NCBI RefSeq assembly: GCF_001708505.1
Contig: NZ_CP015992.1
Span: 2,170,001-2,234,000, forward strand
DNA from: Pseudomonas sp. TCU-HL1
GTDB lineage: Bacteria > Pseudomonadota > Gammaproteobacteria > Pseudomonadales > Pseudomonadaceae
Length of the DNA stretch: 64,000 nt
Direction of reading: 5' to 3'
The position numbers were made by a program, and so were the translations under genes. This document shows, piece after piece, positions 25,159-33,074 of the stretch. The notes below the pieces were generated by a model that saw nothing but the letters and a program-made list of their open reading frames with translations, did not search any database and had not been told where the DNA came from. Every line of letters starts with the position of its first letter. Within the stretch, counting starts at the first letter, position 1.

Positions 25159-26126
25159 AGCGGCAAGCCGGTGTCGCGTTGCTCACCGTGCTGCTGGTGG
25201 TGGCGGTGGTTACGGTGGTGTGCGCGGGCCTGATCGCACGCACCCAGCTGTCCATCCGTTCCAGCGGCAATGAGCTGCACCTGCGCCAGGTCGCCCAGTA
25301 CGCCTTGGGTGGCGAGGCCTTGGCCGAGGCCATCCTCGTGCGCGACCTGCGCCAGGGTGACCCGCGCACGCCGGTGGATCATTTCGGTGAAGCCTGGGCG
25401 CGGCCGCTGAGCACCTTCCAGCTCGATGACGGCGGCTCCTTGAGCGTGCGCATCGAAGATGCCAGCGGGCGCTTCAATCTCAATAGTCTGGTGCGTAACG
25501 GCCAACTGAACGAGCAGGGCATTCGCCAGTTCCGCCGCCTCTTGCTGCGCCTGGGGATCGAGGCGCCTTACACCGAGCGTCTGGTCGACTGGCTGGACCC
25601 CGATGAGGAGCCCTATGGCCCCAACGGCGCCGAAGACAACCAGTACCTGCTGCTGCAGCCGCCGTACCGCGCGGCCAATCACGCGATGAGCGACGTATCG
25701 GAGTTGCGCCTAGTGTTAGGCATGACGGAAGTGGACTACCGCAAGTTGCTGCCCTTCGTCACGGTATTGCCGTCGGACTCCGCCCTCAACGTCAACACCG
25801 CCAGCGCCATGGTGCTCTCCACCCTGGCCGATAACCTGAGTGGGGACAGTGGCGGGTTGCTGATTGCGGCGCGGGGCGCCACGGGATTTCGCAGTCTCGA
25901 TGCCTTCCTCGGCCAGCCGGCGTTGGCTGGGATGGGGCTCGAGGCCCAGGGGTTGGCAGTGGGCAGTCACTATTTCCAGGTGATCAGCGAAGTACGCCTC
26001 GCGGGTCGCCGTCAGGTTCTGGTCAGTACCCTGCAGCGCGGCAGCGACGGCAAGGTACGTGTTCTCTCTCGTGATCTCGGGCAAGGCGGCCTGCCGTCAT
26101 CGCCCGTCAAGGAGCCGCAGTCATGA
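25155..26126 (+). CDS. gspK: Minor pseudopilin GspK (XcpX)
   Basis: 323 residues, the large tip pseudopilin. MKRQAG/VALLTVLLVVAVVTVV has Val at +1 and lacks Glu+5, as is normal for GspK. The alpha domain inserted in the pilin fold contains SGRFNLNSLV, RLVDWLDPDEEPYGPNGAEDN and VNTASAMVLSTL. Overlaps gspJ and gspL by four bases. Confidence 0.94.
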   Translation: MKRQAGVALLTVLLVVAVVTVVCAGLIARTQLSIRSSGNELHLRQVAQYALGGEALAEAILVRDLRQGDPRTPVDHFGEAWARPLSTFQLDDGGSLSVRIEDASGRFNLNSLVRNGQLNEQGIRQFRRLLLRLGIEAPYTERLVDWLDPDEEPYGPNGAEDNQYLLLQPPYRAANHAMSDVSELRLVLGMTEVDYRKLLPFVTVLPSDSALNVNTASAMVLSTLADNLSGDSGGLLIAARGATGFRSLDAFLGQPALAGMGLEAQGLAVGSHYFQVISEVRLAGRRQVLVSTLQRGSDGKVRVLSRDLGQGGLPSSPVKEPQS

Positions 26127-27265
26127 CACAGGCTTGCATCTTTCTCCCGGTGGCCGCCTGCAATCAGTTGGACGCCGAACTGGAGGTGCTGCTCTGGCAG
26201 GGAGGCGGTGGCCGTCGCCTGCCGCTGGCCAGGGCATTGGAAGAGGTCACGCCGCCCTGGCGGCTGATCCTGCCGGTGGAGGCGGTGACCTGTTGCGCCG
26301 CCCGCCTGCCGACGCAGAAGGGGCGTTGGTTGCGCCAGGCATTGCCCTTTGCGGTGGAGGAACTGCTGGCCGAAGACGTGGAGAGTTTTCACCTGGGTCT
26401 CGGTGGCGCCCTCGCCGATGGCCGTCACCGGGTCTTTGCCGTGCGCCGCAACTGGCTGGCGGGTTGGCTGGAACTGGCTGGCAAGCTGGGTCCGGCACCC
26501 GGGGCCATACAGATCGATGCCGACCTGTTGCCGGAGCAAGGTACCCAACTGCTCTGGCTGGACCAGCGCTGGCTGTTGGGGGGGGAGGGCAGTACACGGC
26601 TCAGCTTCGAGGAGCAGGATTGGCCCCATCTGCTGGCGGCCTGCCCAGCGCCGCGCAATGGCCATGCCCCGGTCGAGCGGCAGACGCTGGAGGGGGTGGA
26701 GGACTGGCGCGAAGACAGCGACGCCCATGGCTGGCTGGCGGCGCAGAAGGGCAGTGACCTGGCTCAGGGCGAATTCACCCTGAGAGAAGAGCTCCAGCCC
26801 TGGTCCCGCTGGAAGCCGCTGCTGGGGCTCGTGGGCGTCTGGCTACTGTTGCAGTGGGGCTTCAATCTGGCTCAGGCCTGGCAACTGCAACGCCAGGGAG
26901 ATACCTACGCCGAGGCCAATGAAGCGCTCTACCGCGAGTTGTTCCCACAGGACAACAAGCTGGTGAACCTGCGGGCGCAGTTCGACCAGCATTTGGCCGA
27001 AGGCTCGACCTCGGGCCAGAGCCGGCTGCTGGCGCTGCTGGGGCAGGCGGCTCAGGCGTTGATTGCCGAAGGCGCGCAGGTGCGGGTACAGCAACTGGAT
27101 TTCAGCGAAACACGGGGTGATCTCGCGCTGCAGGTGCAGGCACCGGGCTTCGATGCCCTGGAGCGACTGCGTGAGCGGCTGATTGGCAGCGGGCTTTCCG
27201 TGCAAATGGGGTCGGCCAGCCGCGACCAGAGCGGCGTCAGTGCCCGGATGGTGATAGGAGGATGA
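26123..27265 (+). CDS. gspL: Type II secretion protein GspL (XcpY)
   Basis: 380 residues. Cytoplasmic actin-like domain that binds GspE (about 1-225, with WLRQALPFAVEELLAEDVE), one membrane helix (about 231-250, LGLVGVWLLLQWGFNLA), and a ferredoxin-like periplasmic domain that pairs with GspM (AEGAQVRVQQLDFSETRGDLALQV). Full length; overlaps gspM by four bases. Confidence 0.94.
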   Translation: MTQACIFLPVAACNQLDAELEVLLWQGGGGRRLPLARALEEVTPPWRLILPVEAVTCCAARLPTQKGRWLRQALPFAVEELLAEDVESFHLGLGGALADGRHRVFAVRRNWLAGWLELAGKLGPAPGAIQIDADLLPEQGTQLLWLDQRWLLGGEGSTRLSFEEQDWPHLLAACPAPRNGHAPVERQTLEGVEDWREDSDAHGWLAAQKGSDLAQGEFTLREELQPWSRWKPLLGLVGVWLLLQWGFNLAQAWQLQRQGDTYAEANEALYRELFPQDNKLVNLRAQFDQHLAEGSTSGQSRLLALLGQAAQALIAEGAQVRVQQLDFSETRGDLALQVQAPGFDALERLRERLIGSGLSVQMGSASRDQSGVSARMVIGG

Positions 27266-27786
27266 AGATGCTCGACGCAATCAAGACGCCGCTCCAGACG
27301 CAATGGCAGGCTTCGGCCCTGGGACGGCGCTGGCGGGCAATACCGTCGCGGGACCGCATGGCATTGCTGGGGTTGGGCCTGTTCCTCGGCCTGGTGCTGC
27401 TCTACTTGCTGCTCTGGCTGCCGGCCGAACGCCGCCTGGCCAGTGCGCGGGACTACTTCGAGACCCAGCGTGGCTTGCACGCCTACCTGCAACTTCATGC
27501 ACCCCAGGCGCGGACGGTACAAAGCCAGCCGCAGAGTCAGGTCGACCCTGAGCGCCTGCAGGGCCTGGTCACGGCCACGGCGGCCGAACAGGGCCTTGCC
27601 GTCGAGCGCATCGACAGCGATGCACCGGGAGCGGTGCAGGTGAACCTGCAGCCGGCGGCTTTCCCCGTGCTGTTGCGTTGGTTCGGCGTGCTGGAAGGGC
27701 AGGGGGTGCGTATCGACGAAGCGGGGCTGGACCGCAGCGAGGATGGCCGCGTTACGGCAAGGGTCTCGCTGAAGGTTGGCGGCTGA
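27262..27786 (+). CDS. gspM: Type II secretion protein GspM (XcpZ)
   Basis: 174 residues. Short cytoplasmic end, one membrane helix (about 31-52, MALLGLGLFLGLVLLYLLLWL), and a ferredoxin-like periplasmic domain (LQGLVTATAAEQGLAVERI to VSLKVGG). Stabilises GspL. Last gene of the operon: gspN and the prepilin peptidase are not here. ATG 27262 overlaps the gspL stop; ATG 27268 is an alternative. Confidence 0.93.
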   Translation: MKMLDAIKTPLQTQWQASALGRRWRAIPSRDRMALLGLGLFLGLVLLYLLLWLPAERRLASARDYFETQRGLHAYLQLHAPQARTVQSQPQSQVDPERLQGLVTATAAEQGLAVERIDSDAPGAVQVNLQPAAFPVLLRWFGVLEGQGVRIDEAGLDRSEDGRVTARVSLKVGG

Positions 27787-27935
27787 AACTGCTCCGTGCG
27801 AGTGCGGATGCACCGCTGCGGTGCGATGCTGCATGGCATGACGGCGTCGCCCGCGAACCTGTTTGAAGAAAAATTCCATACAGGGTGTTGACTTAGCAGA
27901 GCCCTCTGCGTAAATTGCGCGCCTCGCAAGGCGAT

Positions 27936-28011
27936 GGGTGATTAGCTCAGCCGGGAGAGCATCTGCCTTACAAGCAGAGGGTCGGCGGTTCGATCCCGTC
28001 ATCACCCACCA
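27936..28011 (+). tRNA. tRNA-Val (TAC)
   Basis: 76 bases with encoded CCA. Acceptor GGGTGAT/ATCACCC, D arm GCTC/GAGC, anticodon arm TCTGC-CTTACAA-GCAGA with anticodon TAC at 27969-27971, T arm GGCGG-TTCGATC-CCGTC. Confidence 0.98.
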
Positions 28012-28047
28012 TATCTTGTGATATTCGGACGAAAGTCCGGCCGACGC

Positions 28048-28124
28048 GCAGCGGTAGTTCAGTCGGTTAGAATACCGGCCTGTCACGCCGGGGGTCGCGG
28101 GTTCGAGTCCCGTCCGCTGCGCCA
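28048..28124 (+). tRNA. tRNA-Asp (GTC), copy 1
   Basis: 77 bases with CCA. Acceptor GCAGCGG/CCGCTGC, anticodon loop CTGTCAC with GTC at 28082-28084, T arm GCGGG-TTCGAGT-CCCGT. Confidence 0.98.
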
Positions 28125-28226
28125 TATTTTCCATGTTCGAGTCACTCGGGCATGAGGCGGCAAGGTCCACTGGGCCAGGTTGCCAGACGAAGCAAAGGTT
28201 CCACTGGACGCAAGTCCAACCGACAC

Positions 28227-28303
28227 GCAGCGGTAGTTCAGTCGGTTAGAATACCGGCCTGTCACGCCGGGGGTCGCGGGTTCGAGTCCCGTCCGCTGCG
28301 CCA
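28227..28303 (+). tRNA. tRNA-Asp (GTC), copy 2
   Basis: Identical in sequence to copy 1. About 20 bases of upstream flank (AAGTCC...CCGAC.CGC) are also similar, which points to a tandem duplication that included the leader. Followed by a terminator. Confidence 0.98.
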
Positions 28304-28310
28304 TATAGAG

Positions 28311-28344
28311 AAGCCCTCAGGTAGCAATACCTGGGGGCTTTTTC
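28311..28344 (+). terminator. Terminator of the tRNA operon
   Basis: AAGCCCTCAGGTA, loop GCAA, TACCTGGGGGCTT, then TTTC TTTT. One mismatch in a 13-bp stem. Confidence 0.85.
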
Positions 28345-28469
28345 TTTTCCGCTTCGCCAATCGGTCGATACCAACCGAGCTGGGGTAATTTTCCGGTCAC
28401 CTAGGATCGTTACATTCTTGGCATGGTCTTTGTTTCCATGAATTCCAACGAAAACAGGAGGAACCACCA

Positions 28470-28556
28470 ATGGACGATTACCAGGAAGAGATTCTCGATG
28501 TCCACGCCACTGAGCAGGACCCGGTAGATCCGGCCGACGACGCTACTGAAATGTGA
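28470..28556 (+). CDS. 28-aa acidic microprotein
   Basis: ATG 28470 to TGA 28554-28556, with a perfect AGGAGG eight bases upstream. Sequence begins MDDYQEEILDVHATEQD and ends DDATEM; 10 of 28 residues are Asp or Glu and only one is a possible cation (His). No signal or membrane segment. It ends at the stop of the convergent AraC gene. The strong ribosome site argues that it is translated. Function unknown. Confidence 0.6.
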   Translation: MDDYQEEILDVHATEQDPVDPADDATEM

Positions 28557-29594
28557 TTAGCCCGCCTGGCGCTGGGCACGGCGGAACTCGCCGGGCGTGC
28601 TGCCGCTCCAGCGCTTGAAGGCGCGCTGGAAGGCTTCGGCCGAGGCGAATCCGAGCAGATAGGCGATTTCGCCGAAGGCCAGTTCGGTGTCGCGGATATA
28701 GGCCATGGCCAGGTCGCGGCGGGTTTCGTTGAGGATGGCGCGGAACTGCGTGCCTTCCTCGGCCAGTTTGCGGCGCAAGGTCCAGCTGGGCATTTGCAGG
28801 CGTGCCGCCACTTCTTCCAGGTCCGGTTCCCGCCCGTGCAGCAATGGACCCAGCAATTGGGTGATGCGTTCGCGCAGGCTGCGGGTGCGGGTCAGCTGCT
28901 GCAATTCCCGTTCGCAGATATCCAGCAACTGCCTCCAGGTGCTCGGGCAGTGATCGCTGCCGCGTTGTGCAAGGGTTTCCAGGGACAGACGCATCTGGTT
29001 GGCGCCCGCTTCGAACTCCACCGGGCAGCCGAAATGCTCGGCATAACGTTCCGCATAGTCCGGTGCGGGGAACTCGATCTCCACTTTCTCGATGCGGATG
29101 CCGCTACCGGCCAGTTGGCTCAGCTGGCTTTGCCAGCCTGCCAGCACCGAGTCCACCACGAAGCGGTTGTAGGCGTTGTAGGGGCTGATGGAGTAGAAGC
29201 GCAGCCAGGCGCCCTTGCTGTCCTCGTGGAAGCTCGACTGCCCGCGATAGTTACTGGCATAGAGTCGCTCGAAGCGGGTCAGTGCGCGGCCCGCTTCGCG
29301 CAGGTTCGGTGCCTGGGCAGCGCAGACGCCCGCGAGCCCGAGCTGGCTGAGGCGGCTGAGACGACCCATGGCCAGGCCCAGTGCGGGGTTGCCGCTGAGC
29401 TGGATGGCGGCGTGGCCGAGGCGCATGTAGCGCGGGATCGAAAGGCGCCCCTGGGGATCGGCGAAACGCCTGGCGTCGAGGCCAAAGCGTTCCAGCAGCT
29501 CCGTCGCGCAGTGGCCGGCCTGTTCCAGCGCCGCCACCATGCTGAGTACGGAACTCACTGAAAGGTCGCCCAGCTTGACCCGTTGCGCTTTCAT
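28557..29594 (-). CDS. AraC family transcriptional regulator
   Basis: 345 residues. N-terminal Arabinose_bd-type sensing domain (about 20-200: AGVCAAQAPNLREAGRALTRFERLY) and a C-terminal double helix-turn-helix (about 245-340: VAARLQMPSWTLRRKLAEEG and EIAYLLGFASAEAFQRAFKRWSGSTPGEFRR). This is the OruR/ArgR-like, LuxR-unrelated subclass common in Pseudomonas. Start ATG 29594 overlaps the stop of the nitrilase-like gene (ATGA), so the two are co-translated; the divergent fadH is a candidate target. Confidence 0.9.
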   Translation of the reverse strand: MKAQRVKLGDLSVSSVLSMVAALEQAGHCATELLERFGLDARRFADPQGRLSIPRYMRLGHAAIQLSGNPALGLAMGRLSRLSQLGLAGVCAAQAPNLREAGRALTRFERLYASNYRGQSSFHEDSKGAWLRFYSISPYNAYNRFVVDSVLAGWQSQLSQLAGSGIRIEKVEIEFPAPDYAERYAEHFGCPVEFEAGANQMRLSLETLAQRGSDHCPSTWRQLLDICERELQQLTRTRSLRERITQLLGPLLHGREPDLEEVAARLQMPSWTLRRKLAEEGTQFRAILNETRRDLAMAYIRDTELAFGEIAYLLGFASAEAFQRAFKRWSGSTPGEFRRAQRQAG

Positions 29595-30523
29595 TGGTCG
29601 CCCAGCCAGGCGTTCAGGAGGTGGCTGCCGGGTGCCTGGCTGGCCTGCGGTACCGCAGCAGGCGTGAGCTCGCTGCCGGCGGGTGCGTTGTGCAGCGGCC
29701 AGAGACGGCCGCGCAGGAAGAGCGCTTCACTGGCGCTGACCTGGCCATCGCTGAGGGTCACCTGGCTTTGCGGGTAGCCCTGGCTCCAGCTGCGGGTGAT
29801 GGTTACCAACCCGCTGGCGGTTTGCAGGCTCTGGCTGGACTCGCTCCTGGCGCTCTGCGGCCAGGGCTGGCTGTAAGGTTCGCCCAGCAGCTGCCCATCC
29901 GGAGAAAAGGCCAATGCCAGGTTGTAGAGGGCGCCATGGCCGCTGCGCAGCTTGCCTTCCTTCAGGTAGGGCGAGGGTAGCAGGATGGAGCCGGCCAGGA
30001 CGGTCACCCGGTACTCACTGGCCAGGCGGCTGAAGAGTTTCTGGTAGTCCCGCGCCATGCGGCGGGCCTTGGCGCGCAGCAGCGCTTCTTCCAGGTCCTG
30101 GCCCTGGAGGAACAATCGACCAAGCAGTGTCGGGTGACTGAGGGTCAGCAGCTTGCCGCCTTCGGCGAACGAGCGCGCCTGATAGAGGTTGTGTTTCTCG
30201 TCGCGCAGCAACAGCCAGGTGCCGATGTGATCGGGCAGGGCGACCACTGTTTTCTCGTTAAGCAGCCCCTGGGTGCGCGCCAGGTCCAGTGCGGCGGCCA
30301 GCTTCATTCGCAGCAGGTCCGGGTCACGGTAGTCGCTGGGGTAGAGCGCCGGGCGAATCGCCAGCAAGTTGCCGCTGATTCCGGCTGTGCCGCTGTCGCT
30401 GGTCAGGCTGGCGCGCAGGTCGGAGAGGTAATGGGCGTGCGGCCGTTCGCCGGTCCAGACCGTATAGGCGGTCAGGCAACTCACCAGGATGGCAGCGATC
30501 AGGGGCGTCAGCAGTTTGCGCAT
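29591..30523 (-). CDS. Nitrilase-like putative lipoprotein
   Basis: 310 residues. The N-terminus MRKLLTPLIAAILVSC ends in LVSC, a lipobox, so lipid attachment at C16 is likely. The body follows the carbon-nitrogen hydrolase fold: TVVALPDHIGTW where the family has PE, then TVLAGSILLPSP, YNLALAFSPDGQLLGEPY. C16 is the only Cys, so the nucleophile of the Glu-Lys-Cys triad is absent, and the Glu position reads Asp. Probably not an amidase; perhaps a sensor or structural protein. Overlaps the AraC gene and is divergent from fadH. Confidence 0.7.
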   Translation of the reverse strand: MRKLLTPLIAAILVSCLTAYTVWTGERPHAHYLSDLRASLTSDSGTAGISGNLLAIRPALYPSDYRDPDLLRMKLAAALDLARTQGLLNEKTVVALPDHIGTWLLLRDEKHNLYQARSFAEGGKLLTLSHPTLLGRLFLQGQDLEEALLRAKARRMARDYQKLFSRLASEYRVTVLAGSILLPSPYLKEGKLRSGHGALYNLALAFSPDGQLLGEPYSQPWPQSARSESSQSLQTASGLVTITRSWSQGYPQSQVTLSDGQVSASEALFLRGRLWPLHNAPAGSELTPAAVPQASQAPGSHLLNAWLGDQ

Positions 30524-30597
30524 GGCGTATCCGGGCCTCGGGGATGCCGATCAGGGTAGGGGAGGTGAAGGCGATTGCCAAGGGAGGCTGTCAGTTG

Positions 30598-30624
30598 TGA
30601 TCAGTAACTTGTCATTTCTGATCA
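30598..30624. promoter_or_regulatory. Palindromic operator candidate upstream of fadH
   Basis: TGATCAG (30598-30604) and CTGATCA (30618-30624), 13 bases apart, immediately upstream of the fadH -35 box and between fadH and the divergent gene pair that includes an AraC regulator. Confidence 0.4.
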
Positions 30625-30653
30625 TTGAGCCAGCCAGGTCCGCTCTTTATCGT
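30625..30653 (+). promoter_or_regulatory. Candidate fadH promoter
   Basis: TTGAGC at 30625-30630, 17-base spacer, TATCGT at 30648-30653; about 105 bases before the fadH start. Confidence 0.45.
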
Positions 30654-30764
30654 CTGCCCCATAACCGACCCCGGCCCGTTGGTTCGGTTCGAAAGTCGCG
30701 CTTTCCATCGAGAACCAGAGGCCAGGGGCATTCCGTGAATAGCACCGCCTGTTGTGGAGGAACC

Positions 30765-32801
30765 ATGACCGCCACCCGTTACCCGCACCTGCTTGCACCC
30801 CTCGACCTGGGCTTCACCACACTGCGCAACCGTACCCTGATGGGGTCCATGCACACTGGCCTGGAAGAGAAGCCCAACGGCTTCGAGCGCATGGCCACCT
30901 ATTTCGCCGAGCGCGCCCGCGGTGGCGTTGGCCTGATGGTGACGGGGGGCATTGGCCCGAACGCCGAAGGTGGCGTCTATGCCGGTGCGGCCAAGCTGAC
31001 CACCGCGGAAGAGGCCGAAAAGCACAAGATCGTCACCCGCGCGGTGCACGAGGCGGGCGGCAAAATCTGCATGCAGATTCTCCATGCCGGCCGTTACGCC
31101 TATAACCCCAAGCAAGTAGCGCCGTCCGCCATCCAGGCACCGATCAACCCCTTCAAACCCAACGAGCTGGATGAAGAGGGCATTGAGAAGCAGATCCAGG
31201 ATTTCGTCACCTGCTCGACGCTGGCCCAGCAGGCCGAGTACGACGGCGTCGAGATCATGGGTTCCGAGGGCTACTTCATCAACCAGTTCCTTGCCGCTCA
31301 TACCAACCAGCGCACCGACCGCTGGGGTGGCTGCTACGAGAACCGCATGCGCCTGGCGGTGGAGATCGTCCGCCGTGTCCGTGAGGCGGTAGGTCCGAAC
31401 TTCATCATTATCTTCCGCCTGTCCATGCTCGACCTGGTGGAAGGCGGCAGCACCTGGGACGAGATCGTCACCCTGGCCAAAGCCATCGAGGCGGCTGGCG
31501 CGACCCTCATCAACACCGGTATCGGCTGGCACGAAGCGCGTATCCCGACCATCGCCACCAAGGTGCCGCGCGCGGCCTTCACCAAGGTCACCGCCAAGCT
31601 GCGCGGTGAGGTGAAAATCCCGCTGATCACCACCAATCGAATCAACACGCCGGAAGTGGCCGAACAGGTACTGGCCGAAGGTGACGCCGACATGGTGTCC
31701 ATGGCCCGCCCGTTCCTCGCCGACCCGGACTTCGTCAACAAGGCCGCCGAAGGCCGTGCCGACGAGATCAACACCTGCATCGGCTGCAATCAGGCCTGCC
31801 TGGACCACACTTTCGGCGGCAAGCTGACTAGCTGCCTGGTGAATCCGCGCGCCTGCCACGAGACCGAGCTGAACTACGTCCCCACCACCACCGTGAAGAA
31901 AATCGCGGTAGTGGGTGCTGGCCCCGCCGGTCTGTCCGCCGCTACCGTAGCCGCCGAGCGTGGCCACAGCGTGACCCTGTTCGACGCAGCTGCTGAAGTC
32001 GGCGGCCAGTTCAATGTGGCCAAGCGCGTGCCGGGCAAGGAAGAGTTCTTCGAAACCCTGCGCTACTTCAAGCGCAAGCTGGAAACCACCGGCGTCGACC
32101 TGCGCCTGAACACCCGCGTCTCGGTCGAGGACCTGGCCAAGGGCGGTTTCGACGAAATCATCCTGGCCACCGGCATCGCCCCTCGCACCCCGGAAATCCC
32201 CGGTATCGATCACCCGAAGGTGATCGGCTACCTGGACGCCATCCTCGAGCGCAAGCCAGTGGGGCAAAAGGTGGCGGTGATCGGCGCAGGCGGTATCGGC
32301 TTCGACGTGTCCGAGTTCGTCACTCATCATGGCGAGTCCACCAGCCTCAGCCGCGAGGCCTTCTGGAAGGAATGGGGCATTGACGGCGCCCTGGAGGCCC
32401 GTGGCGGCGTTGCCGGAATCAAGGCCCAGCCGCACGCGGCGGCGCGCCAGGTATTCCTGCTGCAACGCAAGAAATCCAAGGTGGGTGATGGCTTGGGCAA
32501 GACCACCGGCTGGATTCATCGCACCGGCCTGAAGAACAAGCTGGTGCAGATGCTCAACTCGGTGGAATACCTCAAGGTCGACGACGCCGGCCTGCACATC
32601 CGTGTCGCCGAGGGTGAGCCGCTGGTGCTGCCGGTGGACACCGTGATCGTCTGCGCTGGCCAGGACCCGCTGCGTGAGCTGCGGGATGGCCTGGTGGCTG
32701 CTGGTCAGAACGTTCACCTGATCGGTGGCGCTGATGTGGCTGCCGAACTGGATGCCAAGCGCGCCATCAATCAAGGTTCGCGCCTGGCCGCCGAACTCTG
32801 A
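30765..32801 (+). CDS. fadH: NADPH-dependent 2,4-dienoyl-CoA reductase
   Basis: 678 residues. Reduces 2,4-dienoyl-CoA during beta-oxidation of unsaturated fatty acids. Old yellow enzyme TIM barrel with FMN (about 1-340, GSMHTGLEE, SEGYFINQFL), a 4Fe-4S cluster in CIGCNQACLD...CLVNPRAC, then FAD and NADPH domains (VVGAGPAGLSAATVAAERG; VIGAGGIGFD). ATG 30765 follows GGAGG by six bases and matches family length; the frame upstream has no homology. Full length and intact. Confidence 0.96.
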   Translation: MTATRYPHLLAPLDLGFTTLRNRTLMGSMHTGLEEKPNGFERMATYFAERARGGVGLMVTGGIGPNAEGGVYAGAAKLTTAEEAEKHKIVTRAVHEAGGKICMQILHAGRYAYNPKQVAPSAIQAPINPFKPNELDEEGIEKQIQDFVTCSTLAQQAEYDGVEIMGSEGYFINQFLAAHTNQRTDRWGGCYENRMRLAVEIVRRVREAVGPNFIIIFRLSMLDLVEGGSTWDEIVTLAKAIEAAGATLINTGIGWHEARIPTIATKVPRAAFTKVTAKLRGEVKIPLITTNRINTPEVAEQVLAEGDADMVSMARPFLADPDFVNKAAEGRADEINTCIGCNQACLDHTFGGKLTSCLVNPRACHETELNYVPTTTVKKIAVVGAGPAGLSAATVAAERGHSVTLFDAAAEVGGQFNVAKRVPGKEEFFETLRYFKRKLETTGVDLRLNTRVSVEDLAKGGFDEIILATGIAPRTPEIPGIDHPKVIGYLDAILERKPVGQKVAVIGAGGIGFDVSEFVTHHGESTSLSREAFWKEWGIDGALEARGGVAGIKAQPHAAARQVFLLQRKKSKVGDGLGKTTGWIHRTGLKNKLVQMLNSVEYLKVDDAGLHIRVAEGEPLVLPVDTVIVCAGQDPLRELRDGLVAAGQNVHLIGGADVAAELDAKRAINQGSRLAAEL

Positions 32802-32835
32802 GGGCCTGATCACGCCAGATCGTGAAACCGCTTCG

Positions 32836-32865
32836 CCGCCCGGTCCCGCACCGGGCGGTGCTTTT
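32836..32865 (+). terminator. Terminator after fadH
   Basis: CCGCCCGGT, loop CCCGC, ACCGGGCGG, then TGCTTTT. Confidence 0.8.
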
Positions 32866-33074
32866 ACAGCCCAAACCACGTCACATTTTTGCCTTGCCAC
32901 TGGTCTGACAGGCTCCAATGGCCGGGCACTTGCCAACCCAGTCACATTGCTCGGCGGCTGATTTCCCCTAGACTTTTCTAAAGTCCGGATCAGTGCGTGC
33001 AGGCGAAACCCGCGCACCTCGATCACCCCGTCAACGCCCGCCGTGATTGACCACGCCGAGCCAGAGGTAGAGCG

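Noticed and set aside
27787..27935. gspN or prepilin peptidase gene after gspM
   Set aside because: Only 149 bases before tRNA-Val and no coding frame; the system ends at gspM here.
28419..28434. Sigma-54 promoter for the 28-aa gene
   Set aside because: The -24 half is good, but the nearly invariant GC at -12 is GT, so not listed as a feature.
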